A stretch of 64,000 nt of DNA, from contig CAJNDS010002140.1 of NCBI GenBank assembly GCA_905221605.1, positions 452,001 to 516,000 of the forward strand, in the 5' to 3' direction. This document shows positions 20,801-30,636 of this stretch, piece by piece. Under the pieces are notes generated by a model. The model saw only the letters and a list, made by a program, of their open reading frames with translations, was not told the origin of the DNA and did no database searches. The DNA comes from Symbiodinium natans (taxonomy: Eukaryota > Sar > Dinophyceae > Suessiales > Symbiodiniaceae). Both the position numbers and the translations under genes were made by a program. How positions within the stretch are numbered: position 1 is the first letter of the stretch; each line of letters starts with the position of its first letter.

Positions 20801-23800
20801 AGGTCAGGTAGTTTAGGGCTTCAATGTTACGGTTGAGTACTCAACACAACACACCACCGCCCTCCGTGCCAGGGGTTATGCGCCACTGCGGCTTCGGAGC
20901 TCAATGTCGCGGGCTTGGTCGGCATACTGCATTCTATTGTTTCTAGGAGATACTCAACACACCCCTTTGGCATACCCCTTAAAATCCTTCCTTATATTCT
21001 CCTTATATAGATTAAGGGGTATGGGTTTGGGGTATGGTGGATTATTCTTAGGTTGTAGTGTATCATATAATATTGTGTTGGTCATTGTAGTGTATTGTGT
21101 TTCTTTGCGGTATTCCATTTCTTGTCTTTTATGATGATGGTAGATTGTATTACAGTCTGTTGCTTGTCCTTGTACAGCAGGCATCGTACCCACTTCCGGA
21201 ACTGACATCTAGACATAAGCGCGGGTGGGTGGGTGGGGGGACGTGTGTTCTGCCATGAGCGCTTGATCGTGACGGATGTTCTCCTGACTCTACGGGGCGA
21301 CGGCGTTCGAGCCAGTGGCCCCTACAGGGCGCAAAGCCCGAGACTGTCATCAGTGCAACACATCTCGCGGCATGACTGATACGACAATGTTATGAGGGGG
21401 TGGTGGGCGGCTCGAACAAACATACAAACGAAGGATAGCACATGAGGCTTTCGAGGCAGCTTGCTGCGTGTTGAACCTGTCTAAGGACTTCGCTTGCATG
21501 AGAGGTCAGTAGTAGAGGTATGGCAGGCTGCACGAGTTTCTGTGGCGAGAATTGCCATGACTGCAACAGCACGGGCAAGATAAAGTGCTGATCCACCGAT
21601 CCTGTGCAGAACTGACCTGCGGGCACGGCGAAAGCGAAGAATGTGTTTAGGGCTCTTGGGTTGCAAAATACTTCTAAACCAACACCCAATATTATGTCGC
21701 AAATGGCTTTCCAAATTAAAGGAATGAACAACTCATTTGAGGTGTAGAGCGTTTAGGACACGATCATGAGCAGAATACACAGAATATGAGTTCTCACTAC
21801 GAGTCTCATTCCCTCGCGCCGAGGCTGCTACTTAGATGTCTTGTACAACATGGCTTTCGGTGCATCGGGATCCTTCGCGTGCGCCGCCCAAACTGTGCCT
21901 CTTTGCGCGAATCGCCAACCCTTAAACCCCGCGAACGTTTTGGAGCCTTGAAACCGTAAGACAGCCAAGCACTCCGTAGTTTAACTCTGTAGTCCGCCCT
22001 AAACGCTAAGCTCCAAACCCTAAACCCTAAACCCCAACCCCGGGCAAAGTTTCCACGAAGTGACCCAAACCCCAAACCCCGGACCCAAGACCCTAAAGCT
22101 GAATGCAAGCATCCCAGGACTTAGAACCCGAAACCCCTAAACCCCTCATCAATTGGGGGCTTTCGAAAACAGGGGGCCCTAAAACAGACCCCAAATAGTA
22201 GGATTCCCTTCTCATAAGCACCTCAAATAAGGTACACGGTACCCCCAATGTCGGAAACCGTAAAATACCCCTCCCAAGCCCCTAAGGCACCTAAACCCTG
22301 AAACCCTTAACCATGCACCCTCGACTGCTCTGCGAAGGGGGGGCCGAGGGACCCATGGCCCCATTCTCGCGGCCATCTTCCCTGACTTCTGAGTCGAGAG
22401 CCCCTAGTTCAGAACACCCCCCCCCCCCACTCCTCCGCCCCCGCAAAAGATGACAGGCAATAGGGGGGGGCCCGTTCAGAACACCCCCCCCCCCCCTTCC
22501 TTCGCCCCCCCCAAACCCCTTCTCGGTAACCCCGAAGGGCCTTTGCTCGAGGTGCCTGGCTGCAGACTTCCGGCAGCAAATTCGTAGAACCCCAAAACAA
22601 ACAAGCTCCCAAACCCCGGGTTAAACCGTAAACCCTAAACCCTAAACCCTAAACCTTGAACCCTGGCCCCTCCCGCTGCCAGGTACATGGACCTCCCGCT
22701 TACCTCAACGGGCTACTTCCGCGGAGGAGTCAGGGCCCTGCAGGCCGCCGTGGGGTTTGGGGTTTTAGGGTTTAGGGTTTGGGGTTAGGGGTTTAGGGTT
22801 TGGGGTTTTGGGGTTTTGGGATTTTGGGGTTTTGGGGATTAGGGTTTAGGGTTTGGGGTTTCGGGTTTAGGGTTTGGGGCTTGGGGTTTGGGGTTTTGGG
22901 GCTGCGAAGGCTGAGGGGCTTCTAATTAAGGGAAAGGGGGTTAAGGTTGCACTCGCTGATGAGTGGGGGGTGCCCCAAACACATCTGGCACCCATTTTTG
23001 AAGCAGAGAAAACAGCGGTTTGCGAAGGACGATGGACAGGGCTCTTCGTTGCACTTTTCGGGGGGACTGGTAGTGGGACTGGGGTAAGCTTTCGGGAAAA
23101 GCCGAGGCAAGAGAAGTAGAGTGCCGAGATGGGGGGGGCACGACGTTTGGTGGACTTCACCTTTGTGAAAAATCGCCTGCGTAAACTTGGCCAGATGTGG
23201 GACAGGCCGTGGTCGCCCGGTTCGCCCCTCGCGGCCTCCCTGGCAAGAGCTGGGCTTTCTAAATGATGGGGGACCTCGAACCCGAAGCCTTTGAAAAGGG
23301 GAACCCTTATGCTTCGCATTCGGGAAAGATCGTGGGAGCCAAGACGGTCAGTGGGAACCTTCGCAGGCTGTTGGGCGCGACGTGCTGCGCGATGCAACCC
23401 GTGGGAGCAGCAGGAGAGTCGACCTAAACTCTCAGTCCAGTGAACTTTGGGACACCCAGCATGCTGCTGAGCTGCATCCATACCACCAGAGACATCCAGG
23501 CCATGCTGTACCGGTGCGAAGAGAATATTCGGATTAGTGCAAAGCCTCTGAGAAGTTCAACGTGCATACTTGCAAGCTGTTGCCGGAGCCATGGCACTGC
23601 GGAGTAAGCAGCGGGCGTAAGAGTAATCGAGCAGCTCCAAACTCCCAGTCCTGGCCGAATGCATAGGCGTGGGCCCTCCAGAGGTCCCTCGAGCCGCAGT
23701 CGAGACTCATCAGTCACCAGCAGAAGCCAGACTTGCTTGAAAGGAGATTTCGGCCGCAACTGCAATCATACCCTACGGGTCCATGTACCTTAGTAGTACA

Positions 23801-26800
23801 TGCTTGGGCCCCAACAGTCCCTATGTAGGAGGTACTTTAAGGCCCAGGAGTTCCCATGAACCCTTAGGGAAATCAAGAACTTTGAAGAAGGCAACCCCTA
23901 AACTTTGAGCCCGAAATGCCCCCACATCTCTGTAACAGGCCCTGAGCCCCAAACCCCAAACACGACCCTAAGCCCCAAACCCCAAGGAACTAAGCCCCCA
24001 AAACAATCCTGAACCCTAAACCCTAAACCCCAAACCCTAAACCCTAAACCCTATAAACCCTATAAACCCTATAAACCCTATAAACCCTATAAACCCTATA
24101 AACCCCCTAAACCCTAAACCCTAAACCCCCTTAAACTTGGCCAGGTCCTGTCGGGCGAGATTGCCAACGTGCACCGGCTCCAAGGTGTGATCTCCTCAGG
24201 AAGAGGGGTTGGGGGTTTAGGGTTTAGGGTTTAGGGTTCAGGGTTTAGGGCTTAGAGCTTAGGGCTTAGGGCTTAGCGTTTAGCAAAGTTTTTTTGAGGG
24301 GCTGAGTAAGGGCTCGATTCATGGGTTTAGTAAGGGTTTCGGGGCGTCACCGGGTGTCGGGCGTGGGACTGGTTTGGCCGTGCGGTGGTTTGCTGGGGCG
24401 TGTTGTCAAGTAATGGCGTCCTTGATGGTTTGGGGGTTCAGGATTGGCGCTTTGGAGGTTTTAGGGAGCTGTTTGGAGGGTGAATGGTAGGGCTTAAAGG
24501 GTTTCGGGTTTTGGGTTTTGGGCTTTTTGGGATTTGGGCGTTTTGGGGTTGAAGGGTTTTGAGACCAACGTCGCTCTGCCTCAGCCCTCCACACGCAGAT
24601 TTGAACCCTGTGAACCCGAAACCTCAAGCCCTTCTGAGCCCCAAACGAATTCTAAACCCTAAGCCCCAGACCCTAAATCCCCGAAATCCTAAACCCCCTG
24701 AACCCCCTAAACCCTAAACCCTAAACGCCCCGTGCTGCCAAGGCCCTTTGGATCTTTCATCTCGCCGGAGTTGGTGTCTGCACAGTAGGCGATCAGATCG
24801 ATCAGTCTATGCGCCCTAAACCACTCTTTCTCTTCCGAAAGCCGTTGCTGTGGGTTCAAGGTTTAGGGCCCTAAGCCCTAAACCCTAAACCTTAAGTTAG
24901 GCTTTAAGTGCCTTGTGATGGTGGCTGAAGGGTGGGTTCCCAGACGCTGGCTCCCACCCGCAGCCCAGATTGTTGGATTACAGAGTCATGGACGGAATGT
25001 CGGGTTTCGGGTTCAAGTGAGGGGTGCTTTGCCCAGGGAAGTACCGAGAGATCTCTGGGGTCAGACTTTGGGCGCCGCTTCTTTCTCCTGTCCTTAGCTT
25101 ACTTGTTGCCAGCATTCTTACACCCGGCCCCAGGTCTGCGTAGTGCCTCTGTGAAGGATGCCCTCTGGCCCGAAAACCTTTCACAACCTCCCAAACCCAC
25201 AGCAAGGCGGCGTGGCAAATATACCACACACAACATCCGTGCATTTCCCCAATTCGGGACCCTGGACTCTACTCAAGAATGATAGAACCCCTATCAAAGG
25301 AACCCCAACAACCTGTAAGGAACACCGATCCTGAGCCGTCGGCTGGCAGGTGCTGCTTACTCCATCAATGGGATCATCGAGGTAGCCTGGGCCCCCTTTT
25401 TTGGGTTTAGGGTTTGCCCTGCGGGTGTGGAGCTTCGGGCTTAGAGAGTTCAGATTCCAGATTCTTAGAGCATCCCGGGCGCAATGCAGTGGAAATGCGT
25501 AGCAGCTGAGAGGAAGGGGAAAATTTGGGCTTACTTGGAGGTTCACGGTACTTCATGTCCACCCAATTCTAACTGCACTTATCACCCATTTCTAACCAGA
25601 CTAGGGTTGAGAGTACAGTTATCACAGGGCTATGAGTACCCTGAACCTCCAAGAAACCGCCCTAAGCCTCTAACACATCCTTATACCTGCAAGCGCCACA
25701 TGCAAAACAAGACAATTCCCTCAAAACTCATCCCAAAGCCCTAAACACCCCAAGCATCCTAAACACCCTAAACACCCTGAACCGGAAACCCCAAACCCCT
25801 AACAACCCCAAACTCTAACAGCCCCAAACCCTAAACCTAACAACCCCAAACCCTAAACCCTAACAACCCTAAACCCTAAACCCTAATCCCTGGGGCTCTG
25901 AGGTTCCGAGCTTCTCGGACCCCAGCAGTGATCTCTTCATCTGGGACACAAGCACGGCCCGGCGCCTACACCTAGGTTAGGACCCAGAAGCCTGAATTAG
26001 GGTTCAGGGTTTAGGGTTTAGGGTTTAGGGTTTAGGGTTTAGGGTTTAGGGTTTAGGGTTTAGGGTTTAGGGTTTAGGTCTTAGGGTTTAGGGTTTAGGG
26101 TTTGGGGTTTAGGGTTTAGGGTTTAGGGTGTGGGGTTTAGGGTTTAGGGTTTAGGGTTAGGGTTTAGGGTTTAGGGTTTAGGCATGTAGGCATGTAGGCA
26201 TGTAGGCCCAGAGGCCTAACTAGGTCGGCCCCTTGGGATGTTGTATATCCTCCCTCATTGGGCTTCAGCGGATCATACAATTTAGGAGCATGTCATCCTA
26301 GCTTAGGGCACCTTGGTACTTGGTACTACTTAAAAATCAGGGCTTGATATTTAGGCATCGTGGGACCTGCCCAGATCAGCTTGTGCGCCCTAAACTCCAA
26401 GCCCTAAACCCAAACTCCAAGCCCTAAACCCTAAACCCTAAACCCTAAACCCTAAACCCTAAACCCTAAATCCAAGGTCTTCCTTTCCACCGGCCTGGTC
26501 GGGCTGCTCATCGGCATCTTGGCTTCAAGAAGTCCGTTATCATTTGGGTAGCTCTCAAAATTAGGGTCCCTTTGTTGGGTCCCCTTTATAGTACCCCCCC
26601 CCAACCCCCCCAAAAAAAGAAAACAAAAGGGACCCTCGTGTAGAGAACTACCCATTCAGAGATGGGTCCGGAGCTTCCTGAGCCAAAATCTCGAAGTCAG
26701 ATCAAAAGTCAGTGCTCTAAGTTGTGGTTTGGGTGTTTCTTGATATACTATGGAGCAAGGCGCCGGGAATCATATTTCTGGGCAGCATTGGGTTTGGGGT

Positions 26801-27713
26801 TAAATTAAGGGTATCAACCTTCCAGCCGCTTTAGCGTTCAGGACTTAAAGATGAGAGTTTGCTACCAAAAGCTTTAAGGCAAGGCTTTAAAGGATACAAG
26901 CCTAACCCTTGTAACCCCGAAACCTTACATGCTCCCCTGAACCTTACGCTCCGGAACATGCGAATGTAAACTTTGGATGCCGCACAGGGGACAACAATCA
27001 CAATAATTGCCTGTAGAAGGGCACAGTGTTGCAGCAGCGCTGGTGTTCTTGATTGGTGTCCTGCTGTTTTTGTAGAGGTACCTGTCTCCAGTTACGCAGA
27101 AGCTTCGTATCAGCAAACACGTCGATTCATTCTCAGGTATTGTTCCGCGATCCTGGGTCCACTCGAAACATATTTTGGAACTGCAACTTTCCGAGGCAGA
27201 AGCATCATGCTGGTGTTTGACACAGTGGCAGGCTTAGATCACAGCGCAGCAAGAACGAGAGTAGTACACGGGCTATCCTAGACGCCTAAGCCCTAAACCC
27301 TGGTCTATGCTGTGTGCAGATGTATTTCATCTCATGTGAGAATGCCATTGAGTACCTGGTGCACAGGTACTCGTAGCTGTGGGCAGTGGCCAGAGAGCGC
27401 CTGAACATGTAAGAATATGACTCAAGTTGATGAGTAGATGATGGGCCGACGATGGATGGATTGCGTGTACGCGCACAGGTATGTCATATATATATGTATA
27501 TTTATTTATTTATATATGTGCGAGCCTACCCAGGAAGCACCAACTCTGTGCAAGGGGTTATTCAGCATGCCACCTCTGTCGTCTTTGGTTGTTGTTCCTC
27601 GTTTCTTGGTTAAGGTCTTTGACACCATCATCTACTGCTACGCGCTCGAGATGCGGCGTCAGAAGCATGTGCGCACCGCCTGGGGGTTGCTTCTGGGACT
27701 TGTCCCCCCGTGA
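8678..27713 (+). CDS. Choline-transporter-like (SLC44/CTL-type) polytopic membrane protein, multi-exon
   Basis: Members of this family move choline or related solutes and have about ten membrane segments. Predicted exons: 8678-8758 (ATG, acidic N-terminus), 9591-9630, 10216-10276, [11178 to about 11235 and about 11309-11360, boundaries unsure], 11721-11800, 11937 to about 12030, about 12107-12164, 13363-13446, 13785-13886, 14249-14331, 14916-14974, 15224 to about 15301, about 16257-16288, 18286-18322, 18367-18441, 19304-19349, 20148-20201, 20272-20384, 20456-20565, 22683-22749, 24145-24186, 24743-24784, 26477 to about 26523, 27320-27358, 27615-27713. Family-like motifs in order: DVPFLLFFLLVSAG (first helix), GNVRKLGHG, ICVPSCP, helices FVLVMAAVVTGFIGC and FMCFLGVPFAIWAIAF, EVWYFTEP, AYWNVLRYHVGSTAMG, AYMDLPLTSTGYFRGG, LSTGLVGLLIGIL, and VFDTIIYCYALEM. 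Phase agrees over long runs, notably 8758-10276, 12164-15224 and 18367-26477. The join 9630/10216 needs a GC donor. The extracellular loop (10.3-12.1 kb) and the join at about 15.3-18.3 kb are not solved. The domain between 20272 and 20565 is not one I recognise. Confidence 0.6.
8783..8816. repeat. 34-base G run
   Basis: An uninterrupted run of 34 G followed by GGGGT units, 24 nt after the first donor (GTAAGG, 8759) of the CTL-type gene. It could form stacked G-quadruplexes; length may vary or be a sequencing limit. Confidence 0.9.
8880..9012. mobile_element. TIR element, family E (ACTTGGAGGA..GGGGCACT), copy 1
   Basis: Starts TTACTTGGAGGACCGGGGCACT and ends ACTAAGTCCCCTGAGCCTTAAGTAG. It shares GTACCTTAATTGGGCTTATA with copies at 16433-16545 and 17845-17930. 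Confidence 0.65.
9205..9570. repeat. CCCTAAA, TTTAGGG and CCCGAAA arrays in CTL-gene intron 1
   Basis: CCCTAAA at 9205-9290, TTTAGGG at 9400-9426 and a CCCGAAA variant changing to CCCTAAA at 9516-9570. A ~19-bp sequence (CTGGAAGATTCGG..AAGCT) stands on both sides of the last array (9490-9509 and 9571-9588), just before the acceptor of exon 2. Confidence 0.9.
9900..9988. repeat. CCCTAAA array
   Basis: Twelve CCCTAAA units, one with AAGCCTA, in the intron 9631-10215 of the CTL-type gene. Confidence 0.95.
10042..10180. mobile_element. Introner-like TIR element, family A (TACTTGGAGGTTCATGG)
   Basis: Begins GTACTTGGAGGTTCATGG and ends TACCATGAACCGCCAAGTAG. The inner part has CCCAATTATAACCATATT and GGGCTTATAAGTGGGTTAT, shared by all copies. 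It lies in the intron before CTL exon 3. Confidence 0.85.
10325..10520. repeat. CCCTAAA array, 196 bp
   Basis: One of the longest telomere-like arrays here, with scattered variants (CTTAAA, CCCGAAA, ATTCTAAA). A C-rich tract and a good acceptor (CACCCCTCCAG, 10552) follow directly. The open sequence behind it (10553-10645) reads as a possible exon, but its phase does not fit the flanking CTL exons. Confidence 0.95.
12206..12283. repeat. CCCTAAA array
   Basis: Eleven units in the intron 12165-13362 of the CTL-type gene. Confidence 0.95.
12385..12515. repeat. GGTTATTTAGGG minisatellite
   Basis: About nine imperfect copies of a 12-bp unit (GGGGTTATTTAG, GGGGTTATTCAG). It contains TTTAGGG split by ATTA and may be a decayed telomere-like array. 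Confidence 0.85.
12528..12598. repeat. 36-bp tandem duplication
   Basis: Two near-identical copies of AGTTTCGGTCCGCAGCGAGA plus 16 more bases, differing at two positions, in an intron of the CTL-type gene. Confidence 0.9.
13234..13350. repeat. CCCTAAA array next to an acceptor
   Basis: Sixteen units end 11 nt before the acceptor CTCCTGCAG of the exon starting at 13363, which codes a membrane helix. Confidence 0.95.
13447..13784. mobile_element. Family A introner forming a whole intron, with nested insertions
   Basis: The exon ends at 13446 and the element starts at once with GTACTTGGAGGTTCATGG; it ends CATGAACCTGCAGGTAG and the next exon starts at 13785. Removing it joins phase 2 to phase 2 and carries the reading frame from one membrane helix into the next. 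Inside it are a TTTAGGG array (13487-13519), a second copy of the left end, and another inserted element (about 13550-13660). Confidence 0.85.
13945..14060. mobile_element. TIR element TCTAGGACCGGGAGTA
   Basis: TCTAGGACCGGGAGTA at the left is inverted at the right as TACTCCCGGGTCTAG. It lies in the intron 13887-14248 of the CTL-type gene. A relative may lie at 19915-20030. Confidence 0.65.
14429..14512. repeat. TTTAGGG array
   Basis: Twelve perfect TTTAGGG units in the intron 14332-14915 of the CTL-type gene. Confidence 0.95.
14650..14860. mobile_element. Two nested palindromic elements
   Basis: A strong palindrome (TATGGGCGGTTGTCAGAATT.. / ..AATTTTGACAACCCCCCATA, about 14741-14850) follows a fragment with GGGCCTTAAAGTACCTCCTA. 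The second family also occurs near 23780-23880 and 29278-29400. All are in introns of the CTL-type gene or its flank. Confidence 0.7.
15085..15134. repeat. ACAGACAG microsatellite
   Basis: Tandem ACAGACAGAC units in an intron of the CTL-type gene. Confidence 0.9.
16433..16545. mobile_element. TIR element, family E, copy 2
   Basis: Starts TACTTGGAGCATCGGGGCACT and ends CTACTAAGTCCCCTGATCCTT. It shares its core with the copies near 8880 and 17845. Confidence 0.65.
16556..16640. mobile_element. Inverted element with GGGATTATATAGGGTA
   Basis: GTTGGTTCGTAGGGA.. is inverted at TCCCTACTAACCAAC. The core (AAGGGATTATATAGGGT..CTCATTCCCTCATTCC) recurs at 37780-37850, directly upstream of the exon at 37862. 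Confidence 0.65.
16990..17120. mobile_element. Introner-like TIR element, family A
   Basis: Begins CTTGGAAGTCCCTGGTACTT and ends TACCATGAACCTCCAAGTAG. Both flanks can be read as coding and stay in frame across it, but I could not fit them into the CTL-type gene. Confidence 0.8.
17236..17482. repeat. Two CCCTAAA arrays
   Basis: Arrays at 17236-17295 and 17408-17482 enclose a 110-bp island with a coding-like frame but no identity. Confidence 0.9.
17741..17818 (+). CDS. Coding-like terminal island, unknown
   Basis: After the acceptor TGGTCGCCAG a 25-residue frame (EKDTAIGEALEKERYIQW, then stop TGA 17816-17818) has the composition of real coding sequence. It lies within the unsolved part of the CTL-type gene and does not match it in phase. 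It could be a nested or decayed gene fragment. Confidence 0.3.
   Translation, partial: VEKDTAIGEALEKERYIQWSTQARE
18175..18246. repeat. 36-bp tandem duplication
   Basis: Two copies of GGCTGTTGTGGCAACATCGC plus 16 bases, one base different. Length 36 keeps any frame open. Confidence 0.9.
18454..18583. repeat. CCCTAAA array, 130 bp
   Basis: Eighteen uninterrupted units in the intron 18442-19303, 12 nt after the donor of the exon coding EVWYFTEP. Confidence 0.95.
18653..18987. mobile_element. Family A element split by a TTTTAGGG array
   Basis: The left end TACTCGGAGGTTCATGGTA and right end AGAACCTCCAAGTA belong to family A. An 8-bp TTTTAGGG array plus TTTAGGG and TTTACGG variants (18670-18825) and another short TTTAGGG/TTTGGGG stretch (18855-18892) are inserted. 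Confidence 0.8.
19394..19780. other. Intronic AT-rich sequence with CA/TA microsatellites
   Basis: G-rich tract (19398-19435), CA run (19598-19613) and TATG/TA run (19620-19665). No coding signal. Lies in the predicted intron 19350-20147. Confidence 0.6.
20032..20094. repeat. CCCTAAA array
   Basis: Eight units, the first with CCTAAAT/GCCCTAA variants, 53 nt before the acceptor of the exon at 20148. Confidence 0.9.
20385..20420. repeat. TTTAGGG array starting at a donor
   Basis: The exon ends CTACAG at 20384 and the intron begins GTTTAGGG. The intron 20385-20455 is 71 nt long and is half telomere repeat. Phase is 0 on both sides. Confidence 0.85.
20570..20800. repeat. TTTTAGGG array with TTTTTTAGGG variants
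   Basis: About 230 bp of an 8-bp TTTTAGGG repeat and longer T-run variants, starting a few bases after the donor at 20566. The same intron (20566-22682) ends near a CCCTAAA array (22634-22655), so the ends are inverted. Confidence 0.95.
20820..22620. other. Intron sequence of the CTL-type gene, no supported exon
   Basis: About 1.8 kb with AT-rich (21,000-21,180) and unique parts, some degenerate telomere-like words (21,900-22,130) and C-runs (22,417-22,500). Several ORFs of 60-110 codons on both strands show no motif. Confidence 0.4.
22750..22880. repeat. TTTAGGG/TTTTGGGG degenerate array
   Basis: Mixed TTTAGGG, TTTGGGG and TTTTGGGG units directly after the exon end at 22749. CCCTAAA arrays at 24010-24130 stand at the other end of this intron (22750-24144). 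Confidence 0.9.
24010..24130. repeat. CCCTAAA and CCCTATAAA arrays
   Basis: CCCTAAA units plus seven tandem CCCTATAAA units (24045-24102). The acceptor TTGGCCAG follows at 24137-24144. Confidence 0.95.
25531..25654. mobile_element. Family A TIR element
   Basis: TTACTTGGAGGTTCACGGTA at the left, GAGTACCCTGAACCTCCAAG at the right. Lies in the intron 24785-26476. Confidence 0.8.
25985..26185. repeat. TTTAGGG array, 200 bp
   Basis: About 28 units with a few TTTGGGG and TTAGGGTG variants, then three GTAGGCAT units. Lies in the intron 24785-26476, which ends with a CCCTAAA array (26400-26470). Confidence 0.95.
26547..26657. mobile_element. TIR element TTGGGTAGCTCTC
   Basis: GGGTAGCTCTCAAAATTAGG at the left is inverted at AGAGAACTACCC at the right, with GGGTCCC/GGGACCC inside. 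CATT stands at both edges as a possible target-site duplication. It may be the intron after the exon that starts at 26477. Confidence 0.65.
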
Positions 27714-28233
27714 CATGCGCCTCAGAGTTCATGCCATGGACCTTGGCTTGACAGTGGAAGCCGCGTGCAGGGCGAAGTTCGTAAGCCCTGTATGGAAGTG
27801 TTGAGACGTACTGCCCTGCTGTTCGACAAGTCTACGCTTGACTGACATCAGACTCAGCTAGGAGCAGAACCGTGAGGGCGCACCTTCGCCAGGAAAGCTT
27901 CCTCCACATGATGTCAACGGACCGGGACGGTGCGCCCCAGCAAATTTGCCATCTCGATGATTGCAGTTACCATTATTGTTGTTGCAAGTACTAGTACGTA
28001 CTGCCAGTAATTATTAGCTTTCCTGTTAAGTATGTAGTCTTTAGTCTTAAGTAATTAGTCTTGAGTATTCTCTGGTATTCCGTATATCTTAGTTAGAATG
28101 TAGTATGAATATAAGAATGAGCATGTGTATTGGTACTTGCATTGGCGTAGTTGTCAATGGTTTCTTTTGCTCTTATACTTATTGCTCTTGTTGTCACCCG
28201 TTTCCGGTCTCCTTTCGTCGTCAGAAGCTGGAG

Positions 28234-28335
28234 CTTGGGATGTTCCCCCTTATACTGACAGCCCTTAATCGGGATTCCGATAGGGGGTACTAGAATCCCT
28301 ATTAAGGACTGGTACATAAGGGGAAGCATCCCAAG
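28234..28335. mobile_element. Family D TIR element with 6-bp target duplication
   Basis: CTTGGGATGTTCCCCCTTAT and its inverse ATAAGGGGAAGCATCCCAAG form the ends. CTGGAG stands on both sides (28228-28233 and 28336-28341). Confidence 0.85.
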
Positions 28336-28389
28336 CTGGAGCCCCCAAAGCCCTAAACCCTGAACCCTTCGGGTTCTGAGAGTGCGCAG

Positions 28390-30636
28390 GCGATGGGATT
28401 CCGGACTATCTGTGCTTCTTGCCCCGTCCTGGTGACAGCTCCGATGAGGTTGGGGCTGGTGTTGGATGTAGGATTCAGGGTTTAGGGTGTAGGGTTTAGG
28501 GTTTAGAGTTTGTTGCGATTTGGTGTAGAAGCTGGTTGGGATGCAGAGTAGCTTCGAAAGGTTTGTAACATGCGAAAGGGAGCCGTTGTCCGATTGTGGA
28601 GGGCCATTTGACACTTTTCGGTCACCCCACCCCGCAAACCCATTGCTTCAGGCCTAAGTAAACTCATCTCATGCTTCTTTCACAAAGCCCTGTCCTCAGG
28701 GAGGACTTGTGGGTGAGATTCGGCAAAAAGTGGCTCTGGGTAAAATTTGTGCATGCTGTCTCAAGTCAATTGCTCGCGTCCGCCTCCTACTTCTCAACCC
28801 TAATTAGCCCCCTGAAAACCCTTAGCCGGACGCTTGAGCCGCCTAAACCCTTCATGCCTCCTGTCCCTGAAACGATGCAACAAACCTTAAACACTACACC
28901 CTGCTGGTCTAGGGTTAAGGGTTTCGCATTTCGCTCCATTCAGGATATCTTAAGCGTCAACCCTAAAACCTCAACCCTTAACCCTAAATTCCTTAAAGCA
29001 CCCTAAACCCTAAACCCTAAACCGCCCTAAACCCTAAACCCTAAACCCTAAATCCCCTCAAGCCCACGAAGCCCTTCGCGCCAGCGAACGGCAGGAAGCG
29101 CCCGGCATGCTCGAAGGTGCCTTCATGACCGGAACCTTTGCGCCTAACAGGCAGGTTCAGCCTTATGCCCTAGGTACCCGAAGGGTTTAGGGTTTAGGTT
29201 TAGGGTTTAGGGCATAGGGTTTAGGGTTTAGGGTTTAGGGTTTCGGGTTTAGGGTTTAGGGAAACTGAGACCTAAGGGTTCATGTACCTAATAGGGAAGA
29301 CATTGGGCCCAAAGTTAAAGTGACTATGTAGGAGGTACTTTAAGGCCCAAGTACTCACTATTTAGGTCCATGGACCCTGAGGGTCAGCGCTTCGGGTCTA
29401 GGCTTCTCTGTTGTAGCCTTATACTTCAAACCCTATTCCCCTAAGTTGACGAACTGAGAGATCTTAGGGGGCGAGCGTTGTGACGATCTTGGGTTTTGGG
29501 TTTTGGATTTGAGGGTTTCGGGTCTCCGGGATGTTGGGTTTTAGGGTTTAGGGTTTAGGGTTGTGAGAGCACTTCCATTAATTAGATGCCGCATCCATAG
29601 GAATGCTGCTGCAACAGATCTAGGGGCTTGTTGTGTTGAGGGTTGAGGGTTTAGGGTCTAGGGTTTAGATTCTTGCATCTATCGGACGCGCAACCGTGCC
29701 TCGAACAGAAGTTACTTTCCACAAATCATGGGTGAGATGGGACAACTCCCGTCACTACTTGGAGGTCCCTGGTACTTATAACCCAATTCAAACTGCACTT
29801 ACAACCCACTTCTAAGCCCTTTCAGTGCCCTAATATGCTTAGAATTGAGTTCTAAGTACAGTTATCGTTGGGTTATTAAGAACCACGGACCTCCAACCAA
29901 TCCGGAACGCTCTGAGCCCCTAAACCCTAAACCCTAGACTCTAAACCCGAAATCCTAAATCCTAAACCCTAAACCCTAAACCCTAAGCCCTAACCCTAAA
30001 CCCTAAACCCTAAACCCCAAGCGCCCAGATGATTGTGGCTGCAAGGCTCGCACGGACTAGGGGGGCCCTCGTAGGCGCTCAACAAAAAAGAAGCCAAGGG
30101 AGTGACCGAGAGTCTCCATTTTGTACATGGATAGTAATGTTGGGAATTTCAGAGCGCACGGACCTCAAACTTTAAAAATCTCAAGACCCGACAGTTGAGG
30201 GTTTAGGGTTTAGGGTTTAGGGTTCAGGGTTCAGGGTTCAGGTTTGCCCGGAAACTTGTAGACCCGGCCCTACATGCGGTGCTCCTTGCAGGCTGATGGC
30301 AGCCCTGAGCGCGCACAGACGGCTCCACAGCCAGCAGGAAGATTAAGTAAGGTTCAGGGTTCAGGGTTCAGGGTTCAGGGTTCAGGGTTCAGGGTTTAGG
30401 GTTTAGGGTTTTGGGCTTAGGGTTTAGGGCGCTGTTTGAGGCTTAAGGCCTATTTGCTACGTTTGTTGCCAGCTAATTCGTGGCCAGCCCGCCTGCCATG
30501 CAACAGCAGGGAGGTGGGTCTTTTAAAATTTTTTGCTCTGCAAGACTTTCCGAGAGCGGTCTATGATGTGTTTCAGGGGGAATGGCTCCCCAAAAAAGAA
30601 GGCACTGGTGTGTTAGTGCAAGAACGCCTTGCCTGA
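28390..30636 (+). CDS. Five-exon unit: soluble tail of the CTL-type gene or a separate gene
   Basis: Exons 28390-28458, 29063-29154, 30292-30346, 30473-30513 and 30577-30636 agree in phase at all four joins. They code GIPDYLCFLPRPGDSSDEV, HEALRASERQEAPGML, ADGSPERAQTAPQPAG, NSWPARLPCNSRE and GEWLPKKEGTGVLVQERLA then stop TGA. The product is hydrophilic, rich in Pro, Glu and Arg, with no membrane segment. I found no start codon, and it follows the last CTL-like exon by 0.7 kb on the same strand, so a cytoplasmic C-terminal tail is plausible. The donor at 30347 (GTAAGG) is consensus. The fourth intron is 63 nt and repeat-free, unlike its neighbours. Confidence 0.5.
29180..29262. repeat. TTTAGGG array
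   Basis: About eleven units, starting 25 nt after the exon end at 29154. CCCTAAA arrays at 29935-30020 lie in the same intron. Confidence 0.9.
29756..29897. mobile_element. Family A TIR element
   Basis: TACTTGGAGGTCCCTGGTAC at the left and AACCACGGACCTCCAA at the right, with CCCAATTCAAACTGCACTTA inside. Lies in the intron 29155-30291. Confidence 0.8.
30350..30430. repeat. TTCAGGG / TTTAGGG array
   Basis: Seven TTCAGGG units pass into TTTAGGG, starting a few bases after the GTAAGG donor at 30347. Confidence 0.9.

Noticed and set aside
22867..23481. 204-codon minus-strand ORF
   Set aside because: Low-complexity ends derived from telomere-like repeat; no motif; opposite to the surrounding gene.
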